A stretch of DNA of 42,775 bases from an uncultured Acholeplasma sp. (GTDB lineage: Bacteria; Bacillota_I; Bacilli_A; Acholeplasmatales; Acholeplasmataceae): assembly GCA_937868795.1 (NCBI GenBank), contig CALMNM010000018.1, positions 1 to 42,775 of the forward strand, given 5' to 3'. The position numbers and the translations under genes were made by a program. This document shows positions 1-7,484 of the stretch, one piece after another. How positions within the stretch are numbered: the stretch's first letter is position 1; each line of letters opens with the position of its first letter. The notes beneath the pieces are model-generated. The model did no database searches and had not been told where the DNA came from. It saw nothing but the letters and a program-made list of their open reading frames with translations.

Positions 1-2
1 AA

Positions 3-419
3 ACCAAAGAAATTACGGAAAGAGCCGTTCTTTTGTTAGTGTCAAGAAACCTTGAAGAAAATATTTTCGAACTCACTAATGCTTTATTAGCAAAAAATCA
101 AACGAAAACCATCGAAATCTTTTATGATTTAATCGCAAGAAACGAGGATCCTTTGCGTATCCTCAATAACATTGTGGCAAAAGTTAGAGAACTGATGCAC
201 ACCAAGTTACTTTTGGACAAAGGATATCGACAAGATCAAATCGCCGAGCACTTTCACATCAAGAGTGGCCGTGCCTATTATCTCGTCAAAAATGCCCAAG
301 CTATCCCCTTTAATCAACTTGAAAACCATTTAAAGAAGTTATCCAAACTCGATTATGACATCAAGAGTGGGAAAATTGATAAAAAACTGGGGTTGGAACT
401 CTACTTGTTAGGAGCTTAA
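3..419 (+). CDS. holA: DNA polymerase III delta subunit, C-terminal part (partial)
   Basis: The reading frame is open from base 3, so the 5' part of the gene lies outside the window. The visible 138 codons match the C-terminal, all-helical collar domain of the clamp-loader delta subunit: the stretch LLAKNQTKTIEIFYDL (linker helix) followed by an EDPLRILNNIVAKVREL helix is typical of this family. Delta opens the beta sliding clamp during clamp loading. The product ends with TAA at 417-419, one base before the next ATG, so the exonuclease gene that follows is probably co-transcribed and translationally coupled. In B. subtilis holA (yqeN) is also followed closely by rpsT, which supports the call. 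The TTG at 33 is an internal codon, not a start. Confidence 0.85.
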   Translation, partial: TKEITERAVLLLVSRNLEENIFELTNALLAKNQTKTIEIFYDLIARNEDPLRILNNIVAKVRELMHTKLLLDKGYRQDQIAEHFHIKSGRAYYLVKNAQAIPFNQLENHLKKLSKLDYDIKSGKIDKKLGLELYLLGA

Positions 420-420
420 T

Positions 421-1077
421 ATGCTGAATCACGATCGTGTTTTACTGTTTGACTTTGAAACCACGGGGCTTAATGGTTTCACCGATCAAATTATTGAAAT
501 TGGAGCGATTGTCCTCGAAAAGATTCAAGGTGAATACATGATCACGCATGAATTTGAGTCTTTAGTTATGGCAGATCGCCCACTTTCACCAAAGATCACT
601 GAAATCACTCATATCACCGATGAAATGTTACTTCGTGATGGGATTACCCAAGAAGAAGCTTTTCAACGGTTATTTGAACTCTATAAAGACGAAAAGACCT
701 TACTGATTGCCTATAACATTCAGTTTGATCTTCTGTTTCTTCAATCATTATTTAGAAAATTTTATAGTCCACTTTATAGTATCAGAAACGATATTTTAGA
801 CGTGATGGCGATCTATAAAGATCGTCACCGCTTTCCCCATCGCCTTGAATCTTGCGTTCAAACATATCAGGTGAGTGTTCCTAATACACACCGTGCGCTT
901 GATGACATCAAGGCGACCTATGAAGCTTTGACGAAAATGGCACTCGAAAGAAACAACATCACTAAATACGTCAACGTCATCGGATACAATAGCAATTACG
1001 GATTATCAGGCATACGTCTACCCCACGTTCGTTACATCGCACAAAAGGGTGGCTACCGCGAAATCGAAAATAGCTAA
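421..1077 (+). CDS. DnaQ-like DEDDh 3'-5' exonuclease
   Basis: A 218-residue protein of the DnaQ/RNase T exonuclease superfamily. Exo I is FDFETTGL with metal ligands D11 and E13; Exo II is YNIQFDLLF with D103; Exo III is NTHRALDD with H157 and D162, which makes it a DEDDh enzyme. Such proteins remove 3'-terminal nucleotides, acting as proofreading subunit of DNA polymerase III or in DNA/RNA maintenance. It stands alone here rather than fused to PolC or DinG. It starts one base after the holA stop; a purine-rich AGGAG inside the end of holA can serve as ribosome binding site. The link to the clamp-loader gene suggests a replication role, but the substrate cannot be told from sequence. The last 40 residues follow the exonuclease core and have no recognised domain. 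Confidence 0.85.
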   Translation: MLNHDRVLLFDFETTGLNGFTDQIIEIGAIVLEKIQGEYMITHEFESLVMADRPLSPKITEITHITDEMLLRDGITQEEAFQRLFELYKDEKTLLIAYNIQFDLLFLQSLFRKFYSPLYSIRNDILDVMAIYKDRHRFPHRLESCVQTYQVSVPNTHRALDDIKATYEALTKMALERNNITKYVNVIGYNSNYGLSGIRLPHVRYIAQKGGYREIENS

Positions 1078-1082
1078 AAAAA

Positions 1083-1107
1083 AAGACACACTGTGCCTTA
1101 TTTTTTT
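1083..1107. terminator. Bidirectional intrinsic terminator between the exonuclease gene and rpsT
   Basis: AAGACAC (1083-1089), loop ACT, GTGCCTT (1093-1099) with one A-C mismatch. An A tract lies on the left (1075-1084) and a T tract on the right (1101-1107), so it can stop the plus-strand holA operon and the minus-strand rpsT transcript. Confidence 0.8.
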
Positions 1108-1366
1108 AAAGGGTATTTACCAAGTTAGCAAGTTGCGATTTATGTCTAGCGACGAAGTTCTTGTGATAGATGCCTTTAGCGAGACCCTTGTCAAGCTTCT
1201 TGTGTGCAAATGACAATGCTTCGACTGCTTTTTCTTTTTCTTGAGCCGAGACAGCTTTTTCCACAGCCTTAAATGCAGTTTTAACGGATGACTTGAACGA
1301 AGCGTTTTGTAAACGACGTTTTTCATTGGTTTTGTTACGTTTGATTTGTTGTTTGATATTAGCCAT
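1106..1366 (-). CDS. rpsT: 30S ribosomal protein S20
   Basis: An 86-residue, lysine-rich helical protein starting MANIKQQIKRNKTNEKRR, the standard beginning of bacterial S20, and containing the family segment KAVSAQEKEKAVEALSFAHKKLDK (shown in part). S20 binds 16S rRNA near the bottom of the 30S body and is a primary assembly protein. The start at 1366 is set by GGAGGTG at 1373-1379. It is transcribed alone, opposite to holA, from a strong promoter at 1394-1422. The overlapping 101-residue frame on the same strand is a shadow. Confidence 0.97.
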   Translation of the reverse strand: MANIKQQIKRNKTNEKRRLQNASFKSSVKTAFKAVEKAVSAQEKEKAVEALSFAHKKLDKGLAKGIYHKNFVARHKSQLANLVNTL

Positions 1367-1393
1367 AATTTCACCTCCAGTGTTCGCAAAACC

Positions 1394-1422
1394 ATTGTAT
1401 CAAAAGCATTGTTAAAATGCAA
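1394..1422 (-). promoter_or_regulatory. SigA-type promoter of rpsT
   Basis: Read on the minus strand: -35 TTGCAT (1417-1422), 17-base spacer, -10 TACAAT (1394-1399). It lies 28 bases upstream of the start codon and is divergent from the pgsA promoter. Confidence 0.8.
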
Positions 1423-1437
1423 CAGTTAACGCAATAA

Positions 1438-1448
1438 TATGGTAAAAT
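1438..1448 (+). promoter_or_regulatory. Putative extended -10 promoter of pgsA
   Basis: TATGGTAAAAT gives TG-G-TAAAAT with the -10 at 1443-1448; no good -35 is visible. It is the only promoter-like sequence between the divergent rpsT and pgsA genes on this strand. Confidence 0.5.
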
Positions 1449-1477
1449 AATCATAGAGATTAGGAAGGTAAGAATCC

Positions 1478-2047
1478 ATGACAACAGCCAATAAATTAAC
1501 ATTACTAAGGGTTGCGATGATTCCAGTTATGATCATCGTCCTTTATATTGATGGCTTAAAAGAACCCATGGGGTTTTTGGGGTTATCCCTCGATCAGTTT
1601 ATTTTTGCACTTCTTTTCGTAATCGCATCATTTACTGATTTTCTCGATGGTTATATTGCAAGAAAATATCAACAGATTACAACATTCGGTAAGTTTCTTG
1701 ATCCCATCGCGGATAAAGTATTGGTCATGGTAGCCTTTCTCTATTTAATGATGTTAACACCCGACCGTGTTCCTTTGTGGGCCGTTATGATTGTCATCAT
1801 CAGAGAATTTGCTATAACAGGTGTGAGACTACTCGCAATCGAACGTGGAAAAGTGATCGCTGCATCACCCTTTGGTAAGGCAAAAACAGCCTCGACAATG
1901 CTGGCCTTAACTCTCATGCTATTTAATGATTTTTTACTCCCAACAATCATCGCAGACGTTATCTTTTGGATAGCTATCGCCTTCACCTTGATCAGTGGTC
2001 TTGACTACCTTTTCAAAAATCGTGCGGTTATCCTTGAGAGTATTTAA
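1478..2047 (+). CDS. pgsA: CDP-diacylglycerol-glycerol-3-phosphate 3-phosphatidyltransferase
   Basis: A 189-residue membrane enzyme making phosphatidylglycerophosphate, the committed step to phosphatidylglycerol and cardiolipin. The CDP-alcohol phosphotransferase signature DGx2ARx8Gx3Dx3D is complete: DGYIARKYQ followed by FGKFLDPIADK around residues 51-73. Hydrophobic helices follow before and after the motif. The ATG has AGGAAGG eight bases upstream. Position just before recA is the same as in B. subtilis (where cinA lies between). Confidence 0.93.
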   Translation: MTTANKLTLLRVAMIPVMIIVLYIDGLKEPMGFLGLSLDQFIFALLFVIASFTDFLDGYIARKYQQITTFGKFLDPIADKVLVMVAFLYLMMLTPDRVPLWAVMIVIIREFAITGVRLLAIERGKVIAASPFGKAKTASTMLALTLMLFNDFLLPTIIADVIFWIAIAFTLISGLDYLFKNRAVILESI

Positions 2048-2092
2048 AGTAAAGCTATTCATCTATCACTATCATAAGACGGAGGTACAGTC

Positions 2093-3097
2093 ATGATCGA
2101 TAAAGATAAACGTGCACAAGCCCTAGAGGCGGCCATGAAACAAATTGAAAAACAATACGGGAAAGGAGCCGTCATGCGCTTAGGCGATGAAGCAGAACGG
2201 TCTGTAGAAGCCATTCCTACAGGATCGTTAGGTCTTGACATCGCATTAGGCATCGGAGGTTATCCCAAAGGACGAATTATTGAAATCTACGGTCCTGAAT
2301 CATCGGGGAAAACAACGTTAGCGTTGCACGCGATCGCTGAAGTTCAAAAGCAAGGTGGCTATGTCGCATTCATCGATGCGGAACACGCCCTTGATCCGAA
2401 ATATGCGCGTGCTTTAGGGGTTGATGTAGATAATCTCATCTTATCGCAACCCGATACTGGAGAACAAGCACTAGAAATCGCCGAAGCATTAATCCGCAGT
2501 GGTTCTGTGGATGCCGTGGTGGTTGACTCTGTTGCTGCTCTTGTTCCAGAAGCCGAAATTAACGGTGAAATGGGTGACTCTCATGTCGGTTTACAAGCAA
2601 GACTCATGAGCCAAGCGATGAGAAAATTATCTGGTGCGATTTCTAAAGCAGGTACAATCGCTATTTTCATCAACCAAATTCGTGAAAAAGTTGGCGTGAT
2701 GTTTGGTAATCCTGAAACGACACCAGGTGGTCGCGCATTAAAGTTTTATGCATCGGTTCGTCTAGAAATCAGACGTGGTGAAGCGATTAAGAATGCGACG
2801 GATATCGTTGGAAATAAAGCCAACATTAAAGTGGTCAAAAACAAAGTGGCACCCCCATTCAAGAGCGTATCTGTAGATATCATCTTTGGTCAAGGGATTT
2901 CTAAATCGGGTGAACTCATCGATTTGGCATCTGAACTTGACATCATTCAAAAGAGTGGCGCATGGTTTGCGTATAAGAATGAGAAGATTGGCCAAGGACG
3001 TGAAAATGCCAAGGCCTATATCGAAAAAAATGCAGATGCATTTAAAGAAATCTATCAAGCAGTTCTTGATCATTACCATATAAGTTACTCTAAATAA
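2093..3097 (+). CDS. recA: Recombinase RecA
   Basis: A 334-residue RecA: Walker [10 protein letters not shown] near residue 66, Walker B VVDSVAAL, the L1/L2 DNA-binding loops ([35 protein letters not shown], seen in pieces), and a C-terminal domain of normal length without the long acidic tail of proteobacterial RecA. It catalyses homologous pairing and, in most bacteria, LexA self-cleavage. ATG at 2093 is preceded by GGAGGT. Only 45 bases separate it from pgsA, and no Bacillus-type LexA box (CGAACN4GTTCG) is seen there, so SOS control in this organism is not evident. A strong terminator follows. Confidence 0.98.
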   Translation: MIDKDKRAQALEAAMKQIEKQYGKGAVMRLGDEAERSVEAIPTGSLGLDIALGIGGYPKGRIIEIYGPESSGKTTLALHAIAEVQKQGGYVAFIDAEHALDPKYARALGVDVDNLILSQPDTGEQALEIAEALIRSGSVDAVVVDSVAALVPEAEINGEMGDSHVGLQARLMSQAMRKLSGAISKAGTIAIFINQIREKVGVMFGNPETTPGGRALKFYASVRLEIRRGEAIKNATDIVGNKANIKVVKNKVAPPFKSVSVDIIFGQGISKSGELIDLASELDIIQKSGAWFAYKNEKIGQGRENAKAYIEKNADAFKEIYQAVLDHYHISYSK

Positions 3098-3112
3098 TCA
3101 TGTAAATCTTTT

Positions 3113-3144
3113 AAAGTCAGCACGACTTGATGCTGACTTTTTTT
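3113..3144 (+). terminator. Intrinsic terminator of recA
   Basis: Perfect 10-bp stem AAAGTCAGCA (3113-3122) and TGCTGACTTT (3131-3140) with an 8-base loop, followed by T's to 3144. Confidence 0.92.
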
Positions 3145-3208
3145 GATATTTTCACATAATTATCTTTGTTTAATTCAGAGAGCAAATGATAAAAAAATTA
3201 TAAATAAA

Positions 3209-3218
3209 GTGTTATAAT
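3209..3218 (+). promoter_or_regulatory. Promoter of the B12-binding protein / ABC exporter operon
   Basis: Extended -10 TGTTATAAT with TATAAT at 3213-3218; the -35 region is A-rich and not convincing. It lies 34 bases before the start of the B12-binding protein gene, after the recA terminator. Confidence 0.6.
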
Positions 3219-3251
3219 TTTTATGAACATCTCATTGAGGGAGGAAAGTTT

Positions 3252-3902
3252 ATGAACCATGAATTATTTCAAACTTTTTTAAATTATCTCAAGAATGAAG
3301 ATAAACCAGGTGCTGTGAAATTTGCAACTGAACTCCTTGATCTTCATCATTTAAGCTTAGAAGAACTCTATCTCAACTTTTTAGCACCATCGCTCATTTT
3401 GTTTGAATGTGATGTCGACGATGAAGATATCTGTATTTGGAAAGAGCACTTCCGTACATCCATCATTCGTACCATTTTAGAGATTGGTTACCTACATGTG
3501 TTAAAACGCATGGAAAATAAACCTAACAATGGGATCAAAATTGTGGTTTTAACACCAGCATTTGAATATCACGAGATCGGTGCCATCATGAATACCCATT
3601 TTATGTTATTAGAAGGTTTTGATGCGCATTATATTGGAGCAAACACCCCAAAAACTGAAATTCTTTCTGCAATTCGCACCTATCATCCAGACTATGTCGC
3701 ACTCTCGGTAACTAATCCGTACAACTTGGTTGTTACCAAACAGACCACGGATGAAATCAAACGATTCTTTCCCGAAGTTGGCATCATTTTAGGTGGACAA
3801 GCATTTAAGAATCCGCACAATATTGAGCACTTGACCTATGATGCAATCTTGCAAAGCCTTGATGATCTAAAAGCTTTTAGTAAGAAGGTGACCAAGCAAT
3901 GA
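3252..3902 (+). CDS. Stand-alone CarH-like cobalamin-binding protein
   Basis: A 216-residue soluble protein made of the two B12 modules of the CarH/LitR and methionine synthase families without the MerR DNA-binding domain. Residues about 1-90 form the four-helix cap (LEELYLNFLAPSL, then WKEHFRTSIIR, corresponding to the EH pair of CarH). Residues about 95-215 form the Rossmann B12 domain: EYHEIG matches the (D/E)xHxxG motif carrying the lower-ligand histidine, ALSVT fits the SxL/SxT position, and ILGG the GG loop. The tryptophan ten residues before the EH pair in CarH, which caps the adenosyl group, is replaced by valine. Its stop overlaps the start of the ABC permease gene (ATGA), so it belongs with the exporter. 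It could be a B12 or light/redox sensor acting by protein contact, or a corrinoid protein; no methyltransferase is nearby. Confidence 0.75.
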   Translation: MNHELFQTFLNYLKNEDKPGAVKFATELLDLHHLSLEELYLNFLAPSLILFECDVDDEDICIWKEHFRTSIIRTILEIGYLHVLKRMENKPNNGIKIVVLTPAFEYHEIGAIMNTHFMLLEGFDAHYIGANTPKTEILSAIRTYHPDYVALSVTNPYNLVVTKQTTDEIKRFFPEVGIILGGQAFKNPHNIEHLTYDAILQSLDDLKAFSKKVTKQ

Positions 3903-5050
3903 GACTCGCTTTTCAAATTGCATGGCGCTTTTTGAGTTCTGCTAAGCGTCAAACATTTATTATCATCTTAGGTATTTCTGTGGGTGTATCTGTTCAAGTC
4001 TTCATCGGATCTCTGATTACTGGACTTCAAGAAAGTTTAGTCGATACCACCATTGGATCTGCCTCTCACATCACCGTGATCAAGGAAGATGATAGCTTAA
4101 TCACAAACATCGATGAAGCCGTCACGACGCTTTCATCATCAAGTGACTTCATTAAGGTGGTCTCTCCAGTCCTCGATTTGGGAGGTATTTTGGAAAAGGG
4201 CAGTGAAAAGAAAGAGATTCTCTATCGAGGTTTTTCTTTCGATCAAGCCAATCAAATCTATAAATTCGACCAAAGACTTGTTGAAGGACAACTCCCTGAT
4301 GCAATGGATGAAATCAGTTTAGGAATAGGGATAAAAGATGAGCTAGATTTAGCTCTTAATGAAACCATTACTTTTGAAACACCATTTGGGCTACGGACAT
4401 TAACGATTGTGGGATTCTTTGATTTTGAAGTGAGTGCGATCAATCAATCTTGGGGTATTGGCACGATATCAACTTTACAAAACATCATCGGAGAAGTTGG
4501 TGTCTCGAGTATTGAGTCTCAACTAACGGATGAATTTGAAGCTGAAGCACTCGCACTGATGATTGATCAATCATTGATCGATATGAACTTGGTTACGACC
4601 AATTGGATGAGTGAAAATGCTTCACTATTATCAGGTCTACAAGGTCAAAGCATCTCATCTTTGATGATACAAGTATTCGTCATCATCTCTGTTGTGCTCG
4701 GGATTTCATCGACACTTGCGATAACCGTGATGCAAAAATCCAAACAGATAGGTATTATGAAAGCAATGGGAATTTTAGATCGTGATGCTTCTTATGTATT
4801 CTTATCAGAAGGCTTTATCTTAGGAATCTTTGGTGCCATGGGTGGTGTCTTGTTGGGCTTAGGGTTGAGTTATGCCTTTACGACCTTTGCCCTTAATCCT
4901 GATGGAAGCCCGGTAGTTCCGCTATCCATCAATTTAGGATTTATTGCACTTTCTGCTGCAATCGCCTTGATTGCTTCAACATTAGCATCGCTTATTCCTG
5001 CGATTAAATCTTCTAAGATGACTGTAATTGAGGTGATCCGCAATGCCTAA
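3899..5050 (+). CDS. MacB/LolC-type ABC transporter permease
   Basis: A 383-residue FtsX-superfamily permease: one N-terminal membrane helix (about residues 18-40), a long extracytoplasmic domain (about 45-250), and three helices in the C-terminal FtsX domain (about 257-280, 303-328, 345-366), ending with the usual SSKMTVIEVIRNA. The segment KQIGIMKAMGI is the coupling-helix region typical of this family. These type VII ABC systems move lipids, lipoproteins, peptides or antibiotics out of the membrane by mechanotransmission. It overlaps the upstream gene by four bases and the ATPase gene by eight, so the three proteins are made together. Substrate unknown. Confidence 0.88.
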   Translation: MRLAFQIAWRFLSSAKRQTFIIILGISVGVSVQVFIGSLITGLQESLVDTTIGSASHITVIKEDDSLITNIDEAVTTLSSSSDFIKVVSPVLDLGGILEKGSEKKEILYRGFSFDQANQIYKFDQRLVEGQLPDAMDEISLGIGIKDELDLALNETITFETPFGLRTLTIVGFFDFEVSAINQSWGIGTISTLQNIIGEVGVSSIESQLTDEFEAEALALMIDQSLIDMNLVTTNWMSENASLLSGLQGQSISSLMIQVFVIISVVLGISSTLAITVMQKSKQIGIMKAMGILDRDASYVFLSEGFILGIFGAMGGVLLGLGLSYAFTTFALNPDGSPVVPLSINLGFIALSAAIALIASTLASLIPAIKSSKMTVIEVIRNA

Positions 5051-5735
5051 TGTCGTAGAATTAAAACAAATCAATAAAATCTATGGTGTTCAAACCAAGA
5101 ATCCTACACAAGTCGTTTTTGATTTATCACTTTCGATTGAAGAGTCATCTTTCACATCGATTATTGGTCAATCAGGATCAGGGAAAAGTACATTGCTAAA
5201 TATCATCGGTACATTGGATAAAGCGACATCTGGTGAAGTTTTGATTAACGGAAAGCGAACACAGGATATGTCTAAAGATGAACTCTCCAATCTGCGCAAT
5301 GAAATGATCGGTTTCATCTTCCAGTTCCACTATTTACTTCCAGAGTTTACCGCTTTAGAGAATGTATTGATGCCTTACCGAATTTCAAAAAAGCCGATCA
5401 ATGAGGAAATTGTTAATCGAGCGAATGAACTTTTAGATATCGTGGGTTTAAAAGACCGCAAGAATAATTTAGCTATCAATTTGTCAGGTGGGCAACAACA
5501 ACGTGTCGCTATTGCTCGTGCACTGATTAATCAACCTAAAATCATCTTAGCGGATGAGCCTACAGGAAATCTTGATAGTGATACCACAGAACAAGTCTAT
5601 GATTTGCTTCGTGAGATCAATCAAAAATATAAAACTACATTTATTATCATCACCCATGATCGTCACATCGCTGAAAAAGCGGATCGCATTGTTGAAATTA
5701 AAGATGGACGTATCCATTTGGATATTACCAAATAA
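5043..5735 (+). CDS. MacB/LolD-type ABC transporter ATP-binding protein
   Basis: A 230-residue ATPase: Walker A GQSGSGKST near residue 42, Q-loop in IGFIFQFHYLLPEFTALENV (the family's characteristic stretch), signature LSGGQQQRVAIARAL, Walker B IILADEPTGNLD and switch histidine in ITHD. It powers the permease encoded just upstream. Start ATG at 5043 lies inside the permease gene. The gene closes the three-gene operon and is followed by a strong hairpin terminator. Confidence 0.93.
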   Translation: MPNVVELKQINKIYGVQTKNPTQVVFDLSLSIEESSFTSIIGQSGSGKSTLLNIIGTLDKATSGEVLINGKRTQDMSKDELSNLRNEMIGFIFQFHYLLPEFTALENVLMPYRISKKPINEEIVNRANELLDIVGLKDRKNNLAINLSGGQQQRVAIARALINQPKIILADEPTGNLDSDTTEQVYDLLREINQKYKTTFIIITHDRHIAEKADRIVEIKDGRIHLDITK

Positions 5736-5739
5736 AAGA

Positions 5740-5775
5740 AATAACCAGCAAACTGAACTTGCTGGCTATTTTTTT
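5740..5775. terminator. Intrinsic terminator between convergent genes
   Basis: CCAGCAA (5745-5751) and TTGCTGG (5759-5765) with loop CTGAAC, extended by AT pairs, then a T tract 5768-5775. It ends the ABC operon; the A-rich left flank may also stop the reverse-strand TspO-like gene. Confidence 0.88.
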
Positions 5776-6541
5776 ACTTGAGGATTCGTAAACCTATGAT
5801 GATGTTTAGAATAAGCAACATCAGAAGAAGTCCACCTGTTGAGTATAGGATTATGGGATAGGTCCTCGTGAGAGATTCACCACTCGAATGCCTAATAAAG
5901 ATTCCAAGATATGCCCATAAGAAAACAATGGCAAACGCAAGATTGTTATTTTTAAGAGCATATATACTACCAATAGCTACACCGATGACAAGGATGAGTA
6001 TGGTGAGGACAATCGATAAATTTGAAAATGAAGCAACACCTAAGGAAACCAGTGTAATCGTTGCATTCGCGATCGTAGCAACACAAATCCATCCTAGATA
6101 TACTGAGAAAGCGATAGCATTTATTCCCTTTAGAGGCATTGCATAATGGGTTGCGATTAATAAACTAATCAGTAGGACTACCATCATGATCATCGATAAC
6201 ATGATACGATCATAATGCCACGATATCAGCCACAAAACATTAAAAATAGAACTGATTGCAAACAAAAGGTTGAGATAAAAGGATGCATCAACGCGTTCTA
6301 CCAAAGGTTGATTGAGCGTTGAGAGCTGTGAGATGGTGAACCACCCAAGCAAAAGGTAAATCACTCCCCAAATCGAAAACGTCATTCCTGAAGGTTGAAA
6401 TAAATTGGGATAGCGATATGAGACTGCACCTGTGGTGACACCACCAAGAGGTAAACTATTTGCTAAAACATTCATCACAATGACGACGATGAATGATATA
6501 GCAGCAACAATGATCATGCTTTGGTGTTGAATTTGTGTCAT
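5774..6541 (-). CDS. TspO/MBR-related tryptophan-rich sensory protein-like membrane protein
   Basis: A 255-residue protein with about seven or eight membrane helices. The region GAVSYRYPNLFQPSGMTF followed by SIWGVIYLLLG matches the first part of the Firmicutes proteins annotated as tryptophan-rich sensory protein, where a TspO-like core is extended; later segments LGWICVATIANAT and FLWAYLGIFIRHS also fit. TspO proteins bind tetrapyrroles and cholesterol-like ligands, but function of this longer Gram-positive subgroup is not established. I chose the ATG at 6541, eight codons inside the longest frame, because AGGAGG lies five bases before it (6546-6551). Transcribed opposite to the ABC operon. 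Confidence 0.7.
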   Translation of the reverse strand: MTQIQHQSMIIVAAISFIVVIVMNVLANSLPLGGVTTGAVSYRYPNLFQPSGMTFSIWGVIYLLLGWFTISQLSTLNQPLVERVDASFYLNLLFAISSIFNVLWLISWHYDRIMLSMIMMVVLLISLLIATHYAMPLKGINAIAFSVYLGWICVATIANATITLVSLGVASFSNLSIVLTILILVIGVAIGSIYALKNNNLAFAIVFLWAYLGIFIRHSSGESLTRTYPIILYSTGGLLLMLLILNIIIGLRILK

Positions 6542-6583
6542 GTTTCCTCCTAAAAAAGAAGACAATCATGGGGATTGTCTACA

Positions 6584-7204
6584 TTATGAAACGACTTTAT
6601 CAGGGTTTAAATTATGAAGTGGGAATGCCACATAGACGGTTTTCGTCACTTGATTGGAAGCGGTGATAAATGTATACTCGACTTTTAAATAGAGATTGGG
6701 TTCATTGACTGTCACGAACCACAGGGGTCTAAGCGGTAAATCTTCGTTATAAATTAGGGTGAATGAGCGATTTGTGGTCGTTACGGTAGAACGGGTACCA
6801 ATCACTTGTTGGTCTGTCCAAGGAGTCTTTAGAACAGGTGTCGCTGAAACTGAAATAATCTCATAATTGGTTCTTGGTGTATAAAGGATATTGAAACGAT
6901 AGTAACCACCAGTGAGCGTTCCTGTTTCATCTTCAGTGGGATGTTTTAGTTCCGTCCATTGAATGGATAATTCGAGTGCATCGATGTCATCAGGTGCGAC
7001 AAAATCATTAATGAAGATAGTGCTTTGAGTGACTTCTGCATCAAAATGAACACGTCGACCATTCGCATAAGTGCCTGTGTAGATGATCAAGGCTAATGTG
7101 ACTGGAACGACAACTAGGAAAAGAATGAGTGCGATTTTAATTCTATTAAGATGAATCCAAGCCCAGAATGAAGGCTTCATAGCTTCGGTTGATAATTTTG
7201 CCAT
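6584..7204 (-). CDS. Unknown single-pass membrane protein with extracytoplasmic beta-rich domain
   Basis: A 206-residue protein not recognised from any family. Residues 1-21 are cytoplasmic and basic/aromatic, about 23-45 form one membrane helix (IALILFLVVVPVTLALIIY), and the rest is a polar domain with alternating beta-strand pattern (for example STVTTTNRSFTLIYNE, LYLKVEYTFITASNQVTKTVYVAF in part) that should lie outside the cell. No lipobox or peptidase cleavage signal is obvious. Start at 7204 is supported by AAAGGAG at 7213-7219. It lies 43 bases upstream of the TspO-like gene on the same strand, so the two probably form one transcription unit. Confidence 0.7.
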   Translation of the reverse strand: MAKLSTEAMKPSFWAWIHLNRIKIALILFLVVVPVTLALIIYTGTYANGRRVHFDAEVTQSTIFINDFVAPDDIDALELSIQWTELKHPTEDETGTLTGGYYRFNILYTPRTNYEIISVSATPVLKTPWTDQQVIGTRSTVTTTNRSFTLIYNEDLPLRPLWFVTVNEPNLYLKVEYTFITASNQVTKTVYVAFPLHNLNPDKVVS

Positions 7205-7240
7205 CAGGTAAACTCCTTTAGTGTAAATGTTTCATTCTCT

Positions 7241-7246
7241 ATTATA
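7241..7246 (-). promoter_or_regulatory. Putative -10 of the 7204/6541 reverse transcription unit
   Basis: On the minus strand the sequence reads TATAAT preceded by CATG; no clear -35 box is seen. It is 37 bases upstream of the start codon. Confidence 0.45.
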
Positions 7247-7381
7247 CATGAAAGATGACAAAATTGAATGAAGTAAATGATTTGTCGTATACTTGAAAGA
7301 TTTAGTCAACATGCTTAATCTCCCATGATTTCTCACAATTAAAGAATCTTGAATCTAGAGGAAACTTAAGGTCTTTCATCG

Positions 7382-7411
7382 TTGACTTAACTACCAAAAA
7401 TAGGGTATAAT
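7382..7411 (+). promoter_or_regulatory. SigA-type promoter of rny
   Basis: -35 TTGACT (7382-7387), 18-base spacer, -10 TATAAT (7406-7411). The 280-base divergent region upstream also holds TGAAAGAT-like repeats (7249, 7295 and inverted at 7372) but no gene. Confidence 0.8.
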
Positions 7412-7484
7412 TAATTGAATGCAGTAAGATTAAGACAATATGAGTATATCTGTTGTTTTTTAAATAAACTATGGAGGTGTTAGA

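Noticed and set aside
2048-2092. Search for a LexA/SOS box before recA
   Set aside because: No CGAACN4GTTCG-like sequence is visible in this 45-base gap.
3145-3251. Possible cobalamin riboswitch upstream of the B12-binding protein
   Set aside because: The leader after the promoter is only about 26 bases and has no B12-box (GCCACTG-like) sequence.
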